A stretch of 64,000 nucleotides of DNA from Hyphomicrobiales bacterium (GCA_016710435.1 JADJVV010000001.1:434001-498000); one strand, 5' to 3'. Shown: positions 54,500-63,535, counted from the stretch's first letter. Made by a program: numbers and translations. Notes: a model not told the origin generated them from the letters alone.

Positions 54500-55065
54500 G
54501 CCATTGCCTTTGTCAGCGCGCCGATCTCCAGCCGCGCCTGTTCGGGACTTTCCCACATCCGGTCCATGGGCCGGATAAAGTCCGGCTTGTGCGGCAGCAC
54601 TGTGGCAAGCCCGGCCGCATCCACGGGGTCAAACGCCACGGCAGGCACTTCGAAGATATCCTGCCACCAGGCCAACAGAGGCTCACCCTGCGCTTGCGAG
54701 GCTTGTGCAAAGGCCACGTAATCCGCCCCCGCCTCCGCCGCCTCCATGGCGATGTGGCGCGAGGTGGCCGCGAACACGCCAATGCTTTCGGTCTTCAGCG
54801 TCGCCCTCAGCGCCTTCACCGGTTCGGAACGCGAGATGTGCATGCCATCTGCCTTCAGGTGATGCACGAGCCGCGGCTCGCAATCCCGGATGATGACGGC
54901 AAGGCCCAGGGCCTGCAGCTTTGGCACCAGTCCGGGGGTGACATTTTCGCCCACCAGGATCGAGGCGCAGTCTCCCGCCTCTGCCGCCGCTTCGGCGCAG
55001 GCCAGCAGAAGGGAATCGTCAAGGGGCGTGGCGGGAACAACGAGGAACAGGCGGGGATGGCTCAT
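54496..55065 (-). CDS. ThiE-like TIM-barrel protein, probably not an active thiamine phosphate synthase
   Basis: 189 aa. The overall pattern of TMP-TENI barrels is visible: LFLVVPATP, ASILVGENVTPGLVPKLQALG, GMHISRSEP (~74-82), IGVFAATSRHIAMEAAEAGADYVAFAQ (~94-121). The pyrophosphate-binding GPxxPTxTK segment that should follow is absent, and the chain is shorter than ThiE (~210 aa). No other thi gene is near. It is translationally coupled to the Sel1-repeat gene, so a role unrelated to thiamine is plausible. Confidence 0.78.
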   Translation of the reverse strand: MSHPRLFLVVPATPLDDSLLLACAEAAAEAGDCASILVGENVTPGLVPKLQALGLAVIIRDCEPRLVHHLKADGMHISRSEPVKALRATLKTESIGVFAATSRHIAMEAAEAGADYVAFAQASQAQGEPLLAWWQDIFEVPAVAFDPVDAAGLATVLPHKPDFIRPMDRMWESPEQARLEIGALTKAMA

Positions 55066-55098
55066 GGGCGGGGCTCTACCACCACCACGCGTGATTTG

Positions 55099-56301
55099 TC
55101 ACCGGGGCGAGGTGCGCGGCAGGAAATAGGCGAGGAACCCCAACGCCGGCAGGAACGAGCAGAGACGGAAGACAAAGTCGATGCTCGTGTGATCGGCGAC
55201 CACGCCAAGGGCCGCAGCGCCCAGCCCCGCAACGCCGAAAGCCAGCCCGAAGAACAGCCCAGAGATCATGCCGACGCGTCCCGGCAGCAGTTCCTGGGCG
55301 TAGACCACCATCGCCGAGAAGGCCGACGAGATGATGAGGCCGATGGGAATGGTGAGGGCGACCGTCCAGAACAGGTTCATGTAGGGCAGCGCAAGCGTGA
55401 AGGGCAGCGCGCCGAGAATGGAAGCCCAGATCACTGCCTTGGTGCCGATCCTGTCGCCGATGGGGCCGCCTGCGAAAGTGCCGACCGCCATGGAACCGAA
55501 CAGCACGAACAGATAGATCTGCGCTTGCTGCGCCGTGACCTTGAAGTGGTCGATCAGGTAGAAGCTGTAATAGCTGTGCAGGCTCGAAGTGTAGACGAAC
55601 TTCGAGAACATCAGCACCAGCAGGATGGTCAACGCCCCGCCGATCTGCCGCGAGGTGAGCGTCACCGAGCTGGCCTTGCCGGCGGCGCGCCGGGCATGAT
55701 CGCGCAGCCAGCCCGCATACCAGCGGCCGACATAACTTAGCAGCACCAGCGCAGCCACGGCGAACACGGCAAACCACGAGATCGCCCCCTGCCCGCGTGG
55801 CAAGACAATGGCTGCCGCCAGCAGCGGACCGATTGCCGTGCCCACATTGCCGCCCACCTGGAAGGTGGATTGGGCGAAACCGAAGCGGCCGCCAGCCGAG
55901 AGCCGCGCCACGCGCGATGCATCGGGGTGGAAGATGGAGGACCCGACGCCGATCATGGCGGCGGCCAGCAGGATCATCGCATAGGAATGGGCATTGGCAA
56001 GCAGCAGCAACCCGGACAACGTGCAGACCGGCGCCACCGGAAGGGCGTAGGGCAAGGGATACTTGTCGGTGAAGGTCCCGACGAACGGCTGGAGGATGGA
56101 CGCCGTCACCTGGAACACCAGCGTGATCATGCCCACCTGCGCGAAGGTCAGCGCGTAGTTGTCACGGAGCAGCGGATAGATCGACAGCAGCACCGCCTGC
56201 ATCGTGTCGTTGATGCCATGGCAGATGGAGACGGCAAACAGCACCGTGAACACGGTGGACTGCGCTGATGCGGAGGTGGGCGTTGCTGTCGTGGCGGTCA
56301 T
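55099..56301 (-). CDS. MFS transporter of the Fsr (fosmidomycin resistance) type
   Basis: 400 aa, twelve helices. The opening ICHGINDTMQAVLLSIYPLLRDNYALTFAQVGMITL resembles Fsr/FsrA exporters closely, with motif A-like GTFTDKYPLPY and GSSIFHPDASRVAR after helix 4. Family members export fosmidomycin or other small acids, but physiological substrates are mostly unknown. It is separated by 33 bases from the ThiE-like gene and divergent from the glycosyltransferase. Confidence 0.88.
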   Translation of the reverse strand: MTATTATPTSASAQSTVFTVLFAVSICHGINDTMQAVLLSIYPLLRDNYALTFAQVGMITLVFQVTASILQPFVGTFTDKYPLPYALPVAPVCTLSGLLLLANAHSYAMILLAAAMIGVGSSIFHPDASRVARLSAGGRFGFAQSTFQVGGNVGTAIGPLLAAAIVLPRGQGAISWFAVFAVAALVLLSYVGRWYAGWLRDHARRAAGKASSVTLTSRQIGGALTILLVLMFSKFVYTSSLHSYYSFYLIDHFKVTAQQAQIYLFVLFGSMAVGTFAGGPIGDRIGTKAVIWASILGALPFTLALPYMNLFWTVALTIPIGLIISSAFSAMVVYAQELLPGRVGMISGLFFGLAFGVAGLGAAALGVVADHTSIDFVFRLCSFLPALGFLAYFLPRTSPR

Positions 56302-56432
56302 GGAAATCCGTGTAGCCGCGACGGCCGCCGGGGATCAAGCCGGGGCCAAGCAGGGCAGGTCTGCGGCAGGGACTGGCATGTGTGGGCGATCTATGCTCCC
56401 CTTGCAACCGGACCAAGTATGGGAGGACACAC

Positions 56433-57407
56433 GTGCAAACCCAGGCCCTGAGCGGCTGCGTGATCAGCCTCGACCCTCTGGTCATCATGGCGGCCCGCAA
56501 TGACAGCGAACACCTCGGCCTTGCCACCTTGCATCCGGAATGGTTCGAGGGCCGTCCCTCGCTGCACTTCATCAAGCCGACACATTCCATGATGGGACGG
56601 GTCGAGCCGCTGCCAGCCTTGTTGAAACAGATGGCCGAACGCCTGCCTCTGGCGAAGTTCGTCATCATGGCCAACGAGGAACTGGAGTTGGTGGAGTTGC
56701 AGTCTCACGGCGTCACGTCCTTTGTCGCCAACAATTTCCTGCTGATTGATGAGAACACGTTTGTCCCCCAACCAGGGGCGCCGCGGAAATATGATGCGAT
56801 CTACAACGCCATGTTCCGTGCCGTGAAGAATCATCAACTGTGCGCGCGAATTCCGTCCTTGGCGCTCATCTACTATCCGCTCGAGGGCTATTCCGAAGCG
56901 GCCTACGAGCGGGACATGCGTCAACTCCTCAAGCACGCCGATGTGCTGAACGAGCCTGGTGGCGGACCCTACCGCTATATGGGGGCTGATGAAGTGGTGG
57001 CCGCCATCAATGCGTCCCATGTCGGCCTGTGCCTGTCGGAGAAGGAGGGCGCAATGCGTGCCTGCTGCGAATTCCTGCTCTGCGGCATTCCCGTGGTGAC
57101 GGTGCCTGCACTGGGGGGGCGGATGCGCTACCTCTCCCTCTGGAATTCACGGGTTGTCGAACCAGACGCCGTGGCGGTGGCCGAAGCGGTGGCGGGCCTC
57201 AAGAATCTCAATCTTGATCCTTACGAGATTCGCGAGGACTTTCTGTCGATCATCGAATTCGAGCGCCGCAATTTCCTCGCCTACATCAACGCCTGTATCG
57301 AGAAACACTTCGGCGTGGCGAATTGCGTGCGGAGTTTTGCAGGCTTCCGCGGCGCATCCAACTACACGCCCATCTGGAAATGGAAGCAGTGGCTGGGCGC
57401 CGCCTGA
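56433..57407 (+). CDS. Glycosyltransferase (GT4-like, GT-B fold)
   Basis: 324 aa. The C-terminal half has the donor-site layout of GT-B enzymes: HVGLCLSEKEGAMRACCEFLLCGIPVVTVPALGGR (from about residue 193), with E-x7-E spacing (Glu in SEKEGAMRACCE). The N-terminal half is Rossmann-like (FVIMANEELELVELQSHGV). Acceptor and donor are unknown. GTG 56433 follows GGGAGG at six bases, a decisive ribosome-binding site; earlier in-frame codons are not needed. It stands alone, so no polysaccharide cluster can be inferred. Confidence 0.82.
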   Translation: MQTQALSGCVISLDPLVIMAARNDSEHLGLATLHPEWFEGRPSLHFIKPTHSMMGRVEPLPALLKQMAERLPLAKFVIMANEELELVELQSHGVTSFVANNFLLIDENTFVPQPGAPRKYDAIYNAMFRAVKNHQLCARIPSLALIYYPLEGYSEAAYERDMRQLLKHADVLNEPGGGPYRYMGADEVVAAINASHVGLCLSEKEGAMRACCEFLLCGIPVVTVPALGGRMRYLSLWNSRVVEPDAVAVAEAVAGLKNLNLDPYEIREDFLSIIEFERRNFLAYINACIEKHFGVANCVRSFAGFRGASNYTPIWKWKQWLGAA

Positions 57408-57425
57408 CGCCCGGCCTCGCCTCGC

Positions 57426-58613
57426 TTACTTGATTTCAAGTGCCTTCACGCCCGGCAGGTCCTTGCCTTCCAGCCATTCGAGGAATGCGCCGCCGGCGGT
57501 GGAGATATAGGTGAAGTCAGCCGCGGCACCTGCGTGATTGAGCGCCGAGACCGTGTCGCCGCCGCCCGCCACCGTCACCAGCTTGCCCGCCTTGGTGAGG
57601 GCCGCCGCATGCTGGGCCACCGCATTGGTCGCGGTATCGAACGGCGCGATTTCGAACGCACCCATGGGGCCGTTCCACACCACGGTCTTTGCCCCGTCGA
57701 AGCAGGCCTTCACCTTCGCAATTGAAGTGGGACCGACATCGAGGATCATCTCATCCGCGGCCACATCGTTCAGCTTCACCACGCGCGAGGCGGCACCCGC
57801 CTTGAACTCCTTCGCCACCACGGCATCATCCGGCAGCAGCAATGTGCAGTTCCTGGCCTTGGCTTTTTCCAGAATGTCCTTTGCCGTCGGGATGAGGTCA
57901 TGCTCGCACAGTGACTTGCCGACATTGATCCCCTGCGCCGCAAGGAACGTGTTCGCCATGCCGCCACCGATCACGATGGTATTGGCAATGCCGGAGAGGT
58001 TGCCAAGAAGTTCGAGCTTGCTCGACACTTTCGCTCCGCCGACCACGGCGACGAGCGGACGCGTCGGCTTTTCCAGTGCGGCCTGCAGCGCCTTCAATTC
58101 CGCTTCCATGGCACGTCCGGCGTAGGCCGGAATGACATGGGCAATGCCCTCGGTGGAAGAATGTGCCCGGTGCGCCGCCGAGAAGGCATCATTGACGAAG
58201 ATGTCGCCAAGTCCGCCCAACATCTTGGCGAAGCCCGCATCGTTCTTTTCCTCGCCCGCGTGATAGCGGGTGTTTTCCATCAGCGTCACCGTGCCGGGCT
58301 TTGCCGCAACGGCCGGTGCGGATTGCCAGTCGGTGAAGACGAAGGTGACGGGCTGCCCCAGCGCCTTTTCCAGTGCGGGCGCCACAGGCTTCAGAGACAT
58401 CTCCGGAATGACCTTGCCCTTGGGCCGGTCGAAGTGGGCGAGGATGATGACGCCAGCCCCCTTCTTGAGCAGTTCCTGCAACGTGGGCACCACGCGGTCG
58501 ATGCGGGTCGTGTCGGTGACCACGCCATCCTTGATCGGCACGTTGAGATCGAGGCGGATCACCACCTTCTTGTTGGCGACATTGACATCATCAAGGGTGC
58601 GGAAGGCGGGCAT
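57426..58613 (-). CDS. pgk: Phosphoglycerate kinase
   Basis: 395 aa. It makes ATP from 1,3-bisphosphoglycerate. RLDLNVPIKDG (about 20-30), GGAKVSSKLELL (~197), the ATP-site NGPMGAFEIAPFDTAT (~333) and VAGGGDTVSAL (~368) are all present. ATG 58613 has GGAG seven bases upstream; a GTG one codon earlier is possible. In many relatives the order is tkt-gap-pgk, but here gap is missing and a long non-coding stretch takes its place. Confidence 0.97.
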   Translation of the reverse strand: MPAFRTLDDVNVANKKVVIRLDLNVPIKDGVVTDTTRIDRVVPTLQELLKKGAGVIILAHFDRPKGKVIPEMSLKPVAPALEKALGQPVTFVFTDWQSAPAVAAKPGTVTLMENTRYHAGEEKNDAGFAKMLGGLGDIFVNDAFSAAHRAHSSTEGIAHVIPAYAGRAMEAELKALQAALEKPTRPLVAVVGGAKVSSKLELLGNLSGIANTIVIGGGMANTFLAAQGINVGKSLCEHDLIPTAKDILEKAKARNCTLLLPDDAVVAKEFKAGAASRVVKLNDVAADEMILDVGPTSIAKVKACFDGAKTVVWNGPMGAFEIAPFDTATNAVAQHAAALTKAGKLVTVAGGGDTVSALNHAGAAADFTYISTAGGAFLEWLEGKDLPGVKALEIK

Positions 58614-59326
58614 CACGGGTCTCCATCAGAAATCGTTGAGGGGCGTACCTCAGGGTCGGCGCGATTGCAATGCGTCAATGCGTGCGCACGTGACCAGGCC
58701 AAAGCCCCCGCGATGGCGGGCGCCGCAGTGACGGTTCATGTTGATGGGTGGTTTCAGGGCGGCATCGGGCTGAAGGGGAGAAATGGAGGGACTGTTCCCG
58801 TACGGGCCTGTCGCCTGCATGCAGTGGTGAAAAGGAGGTATTGGATTCGGCGATAAGCCCGACCACTCACGCCTGCTTTGCCGTGAGGCAAAGCGGAACA
58901 GCGTGCAGTGGCATCCAGAAACGCAGCGGTTTTGGCCCGCAAGGCCCGCACTCGCCAATCCACACAACCAGGGCACTTACGGACTGAGCCCGGCCCCGTT
59001 GCGCATTCCTCCAAAGAGGAACGCGGGGTGTGGGTGAACTGCGGTAAACCGCGCTTGGACCCTAGTGTCCAAGGGGCGGACCTCCGGCTCCCGGGAGAGA
59101 TGGATGCTTCGTCCATCCCGCGCGGGCGCTGCTCACGGGTAAGGCAGTGCAGATAAGCTCGCGACACTGATCCCTCCTTGCCAGACCCATCAAGGGAACA
59201 TAAATCATATAACAGGAATAAAGTCAATATGCGCGAAGAAAGGTTTCATGCGCTTTGATCAGCATCAAGACCCGCAAGCATGAATGGGTACACGCTGTTC
59301 ATGGTCAGACTTTGCGGGAGGTTCAT
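58614..59326. other. 713-bp non-coding region rich in strong hairpins, candidate structured RNA
   Basis: No convincing gene. Stems: CCACT-CACGC-CT-GCTTTGCC-GTGA-GGCAAAGC-GGAACA-GCGTG-C-AGTGG (58863-58911; a perfect 8-bp top stem with a GTGA tetraloop on the plus strand, plus two lower 5-bp stems). CGCATTCCTC/GAGGAACGCG (59002-59025, one G-U). CCACAC/GTGTGG (58960-58965 with 59028-59033), which encloses the previous one. GCGG-TAAA-CCGC (59041-59052). CTTGGAC/GTCCAAG (59054-59073). GATGGA/TCCATC (59099-59117). From about 59180 to 59280 the base composition turns AT-rich, as at a promoter for the following plus-strand gene. It matches no RNA family I can confirm. Confidence 0.5.
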
Positions 59327-59638
59327 ATGGCGGCACTTGATTTCTATTGCTACACGCTCGACGGCGAAAAATTCCATGAGAATATCACGATCACAGCCAC
59401 TCGCTGGACGAGCACGGGCAATTGGCTGAGCGTGAAATCCGGCAAGGCCGAACTGTCACCCGGCTATGACATCTGGCTCAAGGATGATCTCGGCGTGATG
59501 CAGGCCATGCTCGTGCACCTCCCCGACGGAACCCACTGGGAGTCTCTGCTGGTACCAACCCAGGGGATCACGTTCAAAGCTTACTATGGCGGCTATGTCG
59601 GCAATGGAGAGTGGCGCCTCATTGGCCATTCGCCCTGA
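59327..59638 (+). CDS. Hypothetical small beta-rich protein
   Basis: 103 aa, not recognised. Opening MAALDFYCYTLDGEKFHEN, with many aromatic residues and alternating strands (ITATRWTSTGNWLSVKSG; KAYYGGYVGNGEWRLIGH). Compact, soluble, no signal or membrane segment. GGGAGG six bases before ATG 59327 is a strong ribosome-binding site and supports a real gene. It lies on the plus strand between tkt and pgk, both on the minus strand, next to the structured non-coding region. Confidence 0.6.
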   Translation: MAALDFYCYTLDGEKFHENITITATRWTSTGNWLSVKSGKAELSPGYDIWLKDDLGVMQAMLVHLPDGTHWESLLVPTQGITFKAYYGGYVGNGEWRLIGHSP

Positions 59639-59803
59639 CAACCCAAGAAGCCTCGCCCCAACTCACTTTCGGACCCTCGGCTCATGATGCTGCGACGAGT
59701 GCCAAGTCAGAACATGGCGCATCATCAACGTCCTGCGGCGTGATGCAATTGCGACAGACGTCCGTGACGAGGGCAAGCCGTGCCACGGACCCTGTCCCTG
59801 CGC

Positions 59804-59828
59804 GACCGGCGGGCATGAACCGCCGGTC
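59804..59828 (-). terminator. Hairpin downstream of tkt
   Basis: Perfect 9-bp stem GACCGGCGG (59804-59812) / CCGCCGGTC (59820-59828) with a 7-base loop, starting 10 bases after the tkt stop. No T-run follows on the minus strand, so it may be a Rho-assisted end or an mRNA-protecting hairpin. Confidence 0.6.
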
Positions 59829-59838
59829 CGTATTCTCC

Positions 59839-61806
59839 TTACTTGCTCGCCGCCTTCACCACCGCCTTCGCGGTGATGCCGAAGTGTTCGTACAGCTTCT
59901 CGGCGGGGCCGGAGGCGCCGAAGCCGGTCATGCCGATGAACTTGCCGTCGGTGCCGATGAAGCGGTCCCAGCCTTGGCGCAGGCCCGCTTCCACCGCCAC
60001 CCGGATTTTCTCCGTGCCCAGCACGGCGGCCTTGTAGGCCTTGGACTGCTTTTCAAACAGCTCCATAGAAGGCACCGAGACGACGCGCGTGGGGATGCCC
60101 TTCTTGTCGAGCGCCGCCTTGGCTTCGATGGCGATCTCCACTTCCGAGCCCGAGGCGAAGATCACCGCCTTGGCCTTCTTCTTGGATCCGGCGACTTCAT
60201 AGGCGCCCTGGGCGCAGAGGTTCCTGGCCGAATAGTCAAGCCGCGCCGGCTTCAGTTTCTGACGCGTCAGCACCAGCGTTGAGGGCGTGGTCTTGCTCTC
60301 AAGCGCGATCTGCCAGCATTCGGCGGCTTCCACCGCGTCGCAGGGGCGCATCACCACATGGTTGGGAATGACGCGGCAGGCGGCGAGATGTTCCACCGGC
60401 TGGTGCGTCGGCCCATCCTCGCCGAGGCCGATCGAGTCATGCGTCATGACGAAGATCGAACGGATGCCCATGAGCGAGGCAAGGCGCATGGACGGACGGC
60501 AGTAATCCGTGAAGCAGAAGAACGTACCGCCATAAGGAATGACGCCGCCATGCAGCGTCATGCCGTTGATCGCCGCCGCCATGCCGTGCTCGCGGATGCC
60601 GAAGTGCACATAGCGTCCGGCATAATTGTCCGCCGAGAATACCGCCATGTCCTTGGACTTGGTGTTGTTGGAACCGGTGAGATCGGCCGAGCCGCCCATG
60701 GTTTCCGGCACCGCCGCGTTGATGACGTCAAGCGCGTTCTGTGAGGAATTGCGCGTGGCGATGTGCGGCGGCTTCTTCGCCAGTTCCTTCTTGTAGTCGG
60801 ACATCACCTTGCCGAAGCTCGCCGGCAGGTCGCCCTTCATGATGCGGTTGAACCAGGCCTTGCTGGGTGAAGCGGAGAGACGCGCTTCCCAGGCCGAGCG
60901 ATCCGTCTTGCCGCGCGAACCCGCCGCGCGCCAGGCCGCGAGGATGTTGGCGGGAATTTCAAACGGCGCGTAAGGCCAGTCCAGTTCCTTGCGGGCCAGC
61001 GCGATTTCAGCGTCACCCAGCGGCGAACCATGGGCCTGATAGGAGTCCTTCTTGTTGGGCGCACCGAAGCCGATGATCGTCTTGGCGGCGATCATCACCG
61101 GGCGGTCCGACAACTGCGCCGCGCCAAAGGCCACCGCAATGGAATTGTGATCGTGGCCATCGCAGCGCAACACCTTCCATCCCGAGGCTTCGAAGCGTTT
61201 CACCTGGTCGGTCGAGTCCGACATGGAGATGCGGCCATCGATGGAGATGTTGTTGTCGTCCCACACCACGATGAGGTTCTTGAGCTTGAGGTGCCCGGCA
61301 AGGCCGATCGCTTCCTGCGAGATGCCTTCCATGAGGCACCCGTCGCCGGCGAACACGTAGGTCTTGTGGTTGACGAGATCATCGCCGAACTGGGCGTTGA
61401 GGTGGCGTTCCGCCATGGCGAAGCCCACAGCGTTGGAAATGCCCTGGCCCAGCGGGCCAGTCGTGGTCTCGATCCCTTCCGCGTGGCCATATTCCGGATG
61501 GCCCGCCGTCTTCGATCCCAACTGGCGGAAATTCTTGATCTGCTCGATGGTCATGTCTTTGTAGCCGGTGAGATGCAGCAGCGAATAGAGCAGCATCGAG
61601 GCATGGCCGGCGGAGAGGATGAAGCGGTCACGGTCCGGCCAGTGCGGCGCGGCGGCATCGAACTTCAGGAACTTCGTGAACATCACCGTTGCAACGTCCG
61701 CGAGCCCCATGGGGGCGCCGGGGTGCCCGGAATTGGCTTTCTGCACCGCATCCATGGACAGGGCACGAATGGCATTTGCCATGGAACGGGGCGTGACATC
61801 GGTCAT
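59839..61806 (-). CDS. tkt: Transketolase
   Basis: 655 aa. A TPP enzyme of the pentose-phosphate pathway. Opening ANAIRALSMDAVQKANSGHPGAPMG is canonical. The TPP/Mg motif is AGDGCLMEGISQEA (near 153). IREHGMAAAINGM and THDSIGLGEDGPTHQPVE (near 455) are the pyrimidine and substrate sites. ATG 61806 is the standard start; an in-frame TTG at 61836 is disregarded. It diverges from DUF4164-zapA. Confidence 0.97.
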   Translation of the reverse strand: MTDVTPRSMANAIRALSMDAVQKANSGHPGAPMGLADVATVMFTKFLKFDAAAPHWPDRDRFILSAGHASMLLYSLLHLTGYKDMTIEQIKNFRQLGSKTAGHPEYGHAEGIETTTGPLGQGISNAVGFAMAERHLNAQFGDDLVNHKTYVFAGDGCLMEGISQEAIGLAGHLKLKNLIVVWDDNNISIDGRISMSDSTDQVKRFEASGWKVLRCDGHDHNSIAVAFGAAQLSDRPVMIAAKTIIGFGAPNKKDSYQAHGSPLGDAEIALARKELDWPYAPFEIPANILAAWRAAGSRGKTDRSAWEARLSASPSKAWFNRIMKGDLPASFGKVMSDYKKELAKKPPHIATRNSSQNALDVINAAVPETMGGSADLTGSNNTKSKDMAVFSADNYAGRYVHFGIREHGMAAAINGMTLHGGVIPYGGTFFCFTDYCRPSMRLASLMGIRSIFVMTHDSIGLGEDGPTHQPVEHLAACRVIPNHVVMRPCDAVEAAECWQIALESKTTPSTLVLTRQKLKPARLDYSARNLCAQGAYEVAGSKKKAKAVIFASGSEVEIAIEAKAALDKKGIPTRVVSVPSMELFEKQSKAYKAAVLGTEKIRVAVEAGLRQGWDRFIGTDGKFIGMTGFGASGPAEKLYEHFGITAKAVVKAASK

Positions 61807-61997
61807 CGGAAGCGGCCTTTCTGGCGGGAGTTTCAACAGGTTCGGGTTTCTGATAACAGCCCTCCCCGGGGTGTCAATGCGTCGGATATGGCCCGTTTGC
61901 AGGCAATTGCTTCCGCCCCCCTCCAGCTTTAAGGTGCAACGAATTGTGTGTGCTTGAGAATCTCGTGTTTGTGCTCTAGGGAAGTGTCAGGACGGAC

Positions 61998-62282
61998 ATG
62001 GCAGACTCAACGAAATTCGAAACATCGCTTCAGCGCTTTGAAAAAGCCCTGAAGCTGGTGGAGGCCTCATTGGCCCGCAAGCGGGATGAAAACGCCCGCC
62101 TGAAGACGCTTGAAATCGAGAAGGCCACGCTCGAATCAGACCGTCAGCGCATGGATCGCGAACTCGCGCAGGTGCGCGTGAAGGCGCAGGAGTTGGTGGA
62201 TACATCGAAACAGGCCGTGGGCAAGATCGACAGCGCCATGTCGCGCATCCGCTCCGTGCTGCACTCCAACAGCGGTCAATAG
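61998..62282 (+). CDS. DUF4164 coiled-coil protein
   Basis: 94 aa. Almost wholly a charged coiled coil (FEKALKLVEASLARKRDENA, LESDRQRMDRELAQVRVKAQ). DUF4164 proteins sit just upstream of zapA in Hyphomicrobiales and are thought to belong to the division apparatus; no activity is known. The next start follows the stop by about ten bases. Confidence 0.85.
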   Translation: MADSTKFETSLQRFEKALKLVEASLARKRDENARLKTLEIEKATLESDRQRMDRELAQVRVKAQELVDTSKQAVGKIDSAMSRIRSVLHSNSGQ

Positions 62283-62293
62283 GGGTGAGCGGA

Positions 62294-62638
62294 ATGGCCA
62301 ATGTCGTCGTCAATATCGCCGGTCGTCCCTACACCATGCAGTGTCCGGACGGTGAAGAAGATCATCTGAAGGAACTCGCCAAGCTGCTCGACGCCGAGGT
62401 GGGCCGCATCCGCCAGAGTGTTGGCGCCATCGGCGATATCCGCCAGCTGGTGATGGCGGGCCTCATGGTGGCCGATCGCCTCTCGGAGGCGACGCGCAAG
62501 ATCGAAGACCTGCAGGATCAGCTCAACGGCCTGCGCGTGAGCCGCGACCAGGCCCAGGCGCACATCCGCCAGCAGGACGAGAACTTCGCCAAGGCCCTCG
62601 AAATCGCCGCGCAGAAACTGGAAGAGATGGCGCACTGA
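62294..62638 (+). CDS. zapA: Cell division protein ZapA
   Basis: 114 aa. It crosslinks FtsZ filaments. The N-terminal globular part reads VVVNIAGRPYTMQCPDGEEDHLKELAKLLD, followed by a C-terminal coiled coil (IEDLQDQLNGLRVSRDQAQA). AGGGGTGAG before ATG 62294 favours this start over GTG 62285. In many proteobacteria the 6S RNA and the cyclo-ligase gene follow zapA; here neither does. Confidence 0.9.
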   Translation: MANVVVNIAGRPYTMQCPDGEEDHLKELAKLLDAEVGRIRQSVGAIGDIRQLVMAGLMVADRLSEATRKIEDLQDQLNGLRVSRDQAQAHIRQQDENFAKALEIAAQKLEEMAH

Positions 62639-62646
62639 GAAGCGCG

Positions 62647-63060
62647 TCACTTCACATCGCACCGCTGATAACTGACCGGCTTGCGTTCCTTGGGGCTGGC
62701 CCCCTTCGTGGTGAGCTTGACCGAGAAGGTGGTGGGCGAGGTGCGGGTGTATTCGTAGCTCTCAACCGACATGTCGATGTCCTCTCCGCACGCCGCCGTG
62801 AGGGCCCAGCGCCTGGCTCCGAGCGTCTTCACCTTCGACCAGCCACAACCGCCTTCCCAGTAGGAGATGCCTTCCGCCGTGACCGACCACGGCACGGTGC
62901 CGATCGATTCTGTCGCGCCGTGCTTCAGCGCCTTCAGCTTCGTGCAGCCGTCTGTGCTGAGCACATAAGTGCCGTCGATGAAGCCGGCCTTCTGCTGCGC
63001 GGCGGCAGGCCACGTGAAGATGGTGAGCAGGACAAGGGCGGGTGCGAGTCGGTGACGCAT
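62647..63060 (-). CDS. Hypothetical secreted protein with four cysteines
   Basis: 137 aa. Signal peptide MRHRLAPALVLLTIFTWPAAA, then QQKAGFIDGTYVLSTDGCTKLKAL. Cysteines in DGCTK, GGCGWS, AACGED and QRCDVK could form two disulfides. Pattern of a small lipocalin-like or META-like beta protein, but not a named family. GGAGGA seven bases before ATG 63060. It converges on zapA with eight bases between the stops. Confidence 0.7.
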   Translation of the reverse strand: MRHRLAPALVLLTIFTWPAAAQQKAGFIDGTYVLSTDGCTKLKALKHGATESIGTVPWSVTAEGISYWEGGCGWSKVKTLGARRWALTAACGEDIDMSVESYEYTRTSPTTFSVKLTTKGASPKERKPVSYQRCDVK

Positions 63061-63189
63061 GACGGGTCCTCCAGTGACATCACAACACTTGCGCGGAGTG
63101 ATGTGAATGAAGCACAACCGCAGCGTTCAGGCCATGTTCAGCTTGATCGCGGCACAGTGCAGACAACACACACCGGAAGGACCTTCCCC

Positions 63190-63504
63190 ATGTTGCTGAA
63201 ACCCATCACAGCCCTCGCTGCCGCCGCCCTGCTCGCCACGCTCGCCGCCGCACCCGCTGAGGCACAGTATTGTGAAGGCACGGTGCACGGTCTCTCCAAG
63301 CATTATGATCCGGACACGGGCGCGGGTTTTCTCGCCGTGCGCGCCAAGCCCAAGGCGTCGTCGCACCAGCGCGGTGAACTCTTCAACGGCGACAAGGTGG
63401 AAATCTTTGACCGCAAGGGCAACTGGTACCGCGTGGCCCCCGTCGATGGCGGGCCGGAAGGCTGGGCCAACGTCCGCTGGATCTGGAACGACTGCAACTA
63501 TTGA
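63190..63504 (+). CDS. Secreted bacterial SH3-domain protein
   Basis: 104 aa. Signal peptide MLLKPITALAAAALLATLAAAPAEA. One SH3b domain: FLAVRAKPKASSHQRGELFNGDKVEIFDRKGNWYRVA, ending GWANVRWIWNDCNY. Two cysteines (YCEG and NDCN) may pair. SH3b modules bind cell-wall peptides or other proteins. ATG 63190 is set by GGAAGGA and the signal peptide. Its own terminator follows. Confidence 0.85.
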   Translation: MLLKPITALAAAALLATLAAAPAEAQYCEGTVHGLSKHYDPDTGAGFLAVRAKPKASSHQRGELFNGDKVEIFDRKGNWYRVAPVDGGPEGWANVRWIWNDCNY

Positions 63505-63535
63505 TCAGTGTCCCTCGGGACGGACAGGACGGACG

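Noticed and set aside
58840..59160. RNase P RNA (rnpB) on the minus strand
   Set aside because: GGGCTTATCG near 58860-58850 resembles its 3' end, but GAGGAAAGTCC, ACAGAA and GGTAAACYCC in the right order are all missing.
58754..59227. 157-codon minus-strand frame between tkt and pgk
   Set aside because: It covers the hairpin-rich region; its product is Ser/Arg/Cys-rich with no domain, and stems rather than codons explain the sequence.
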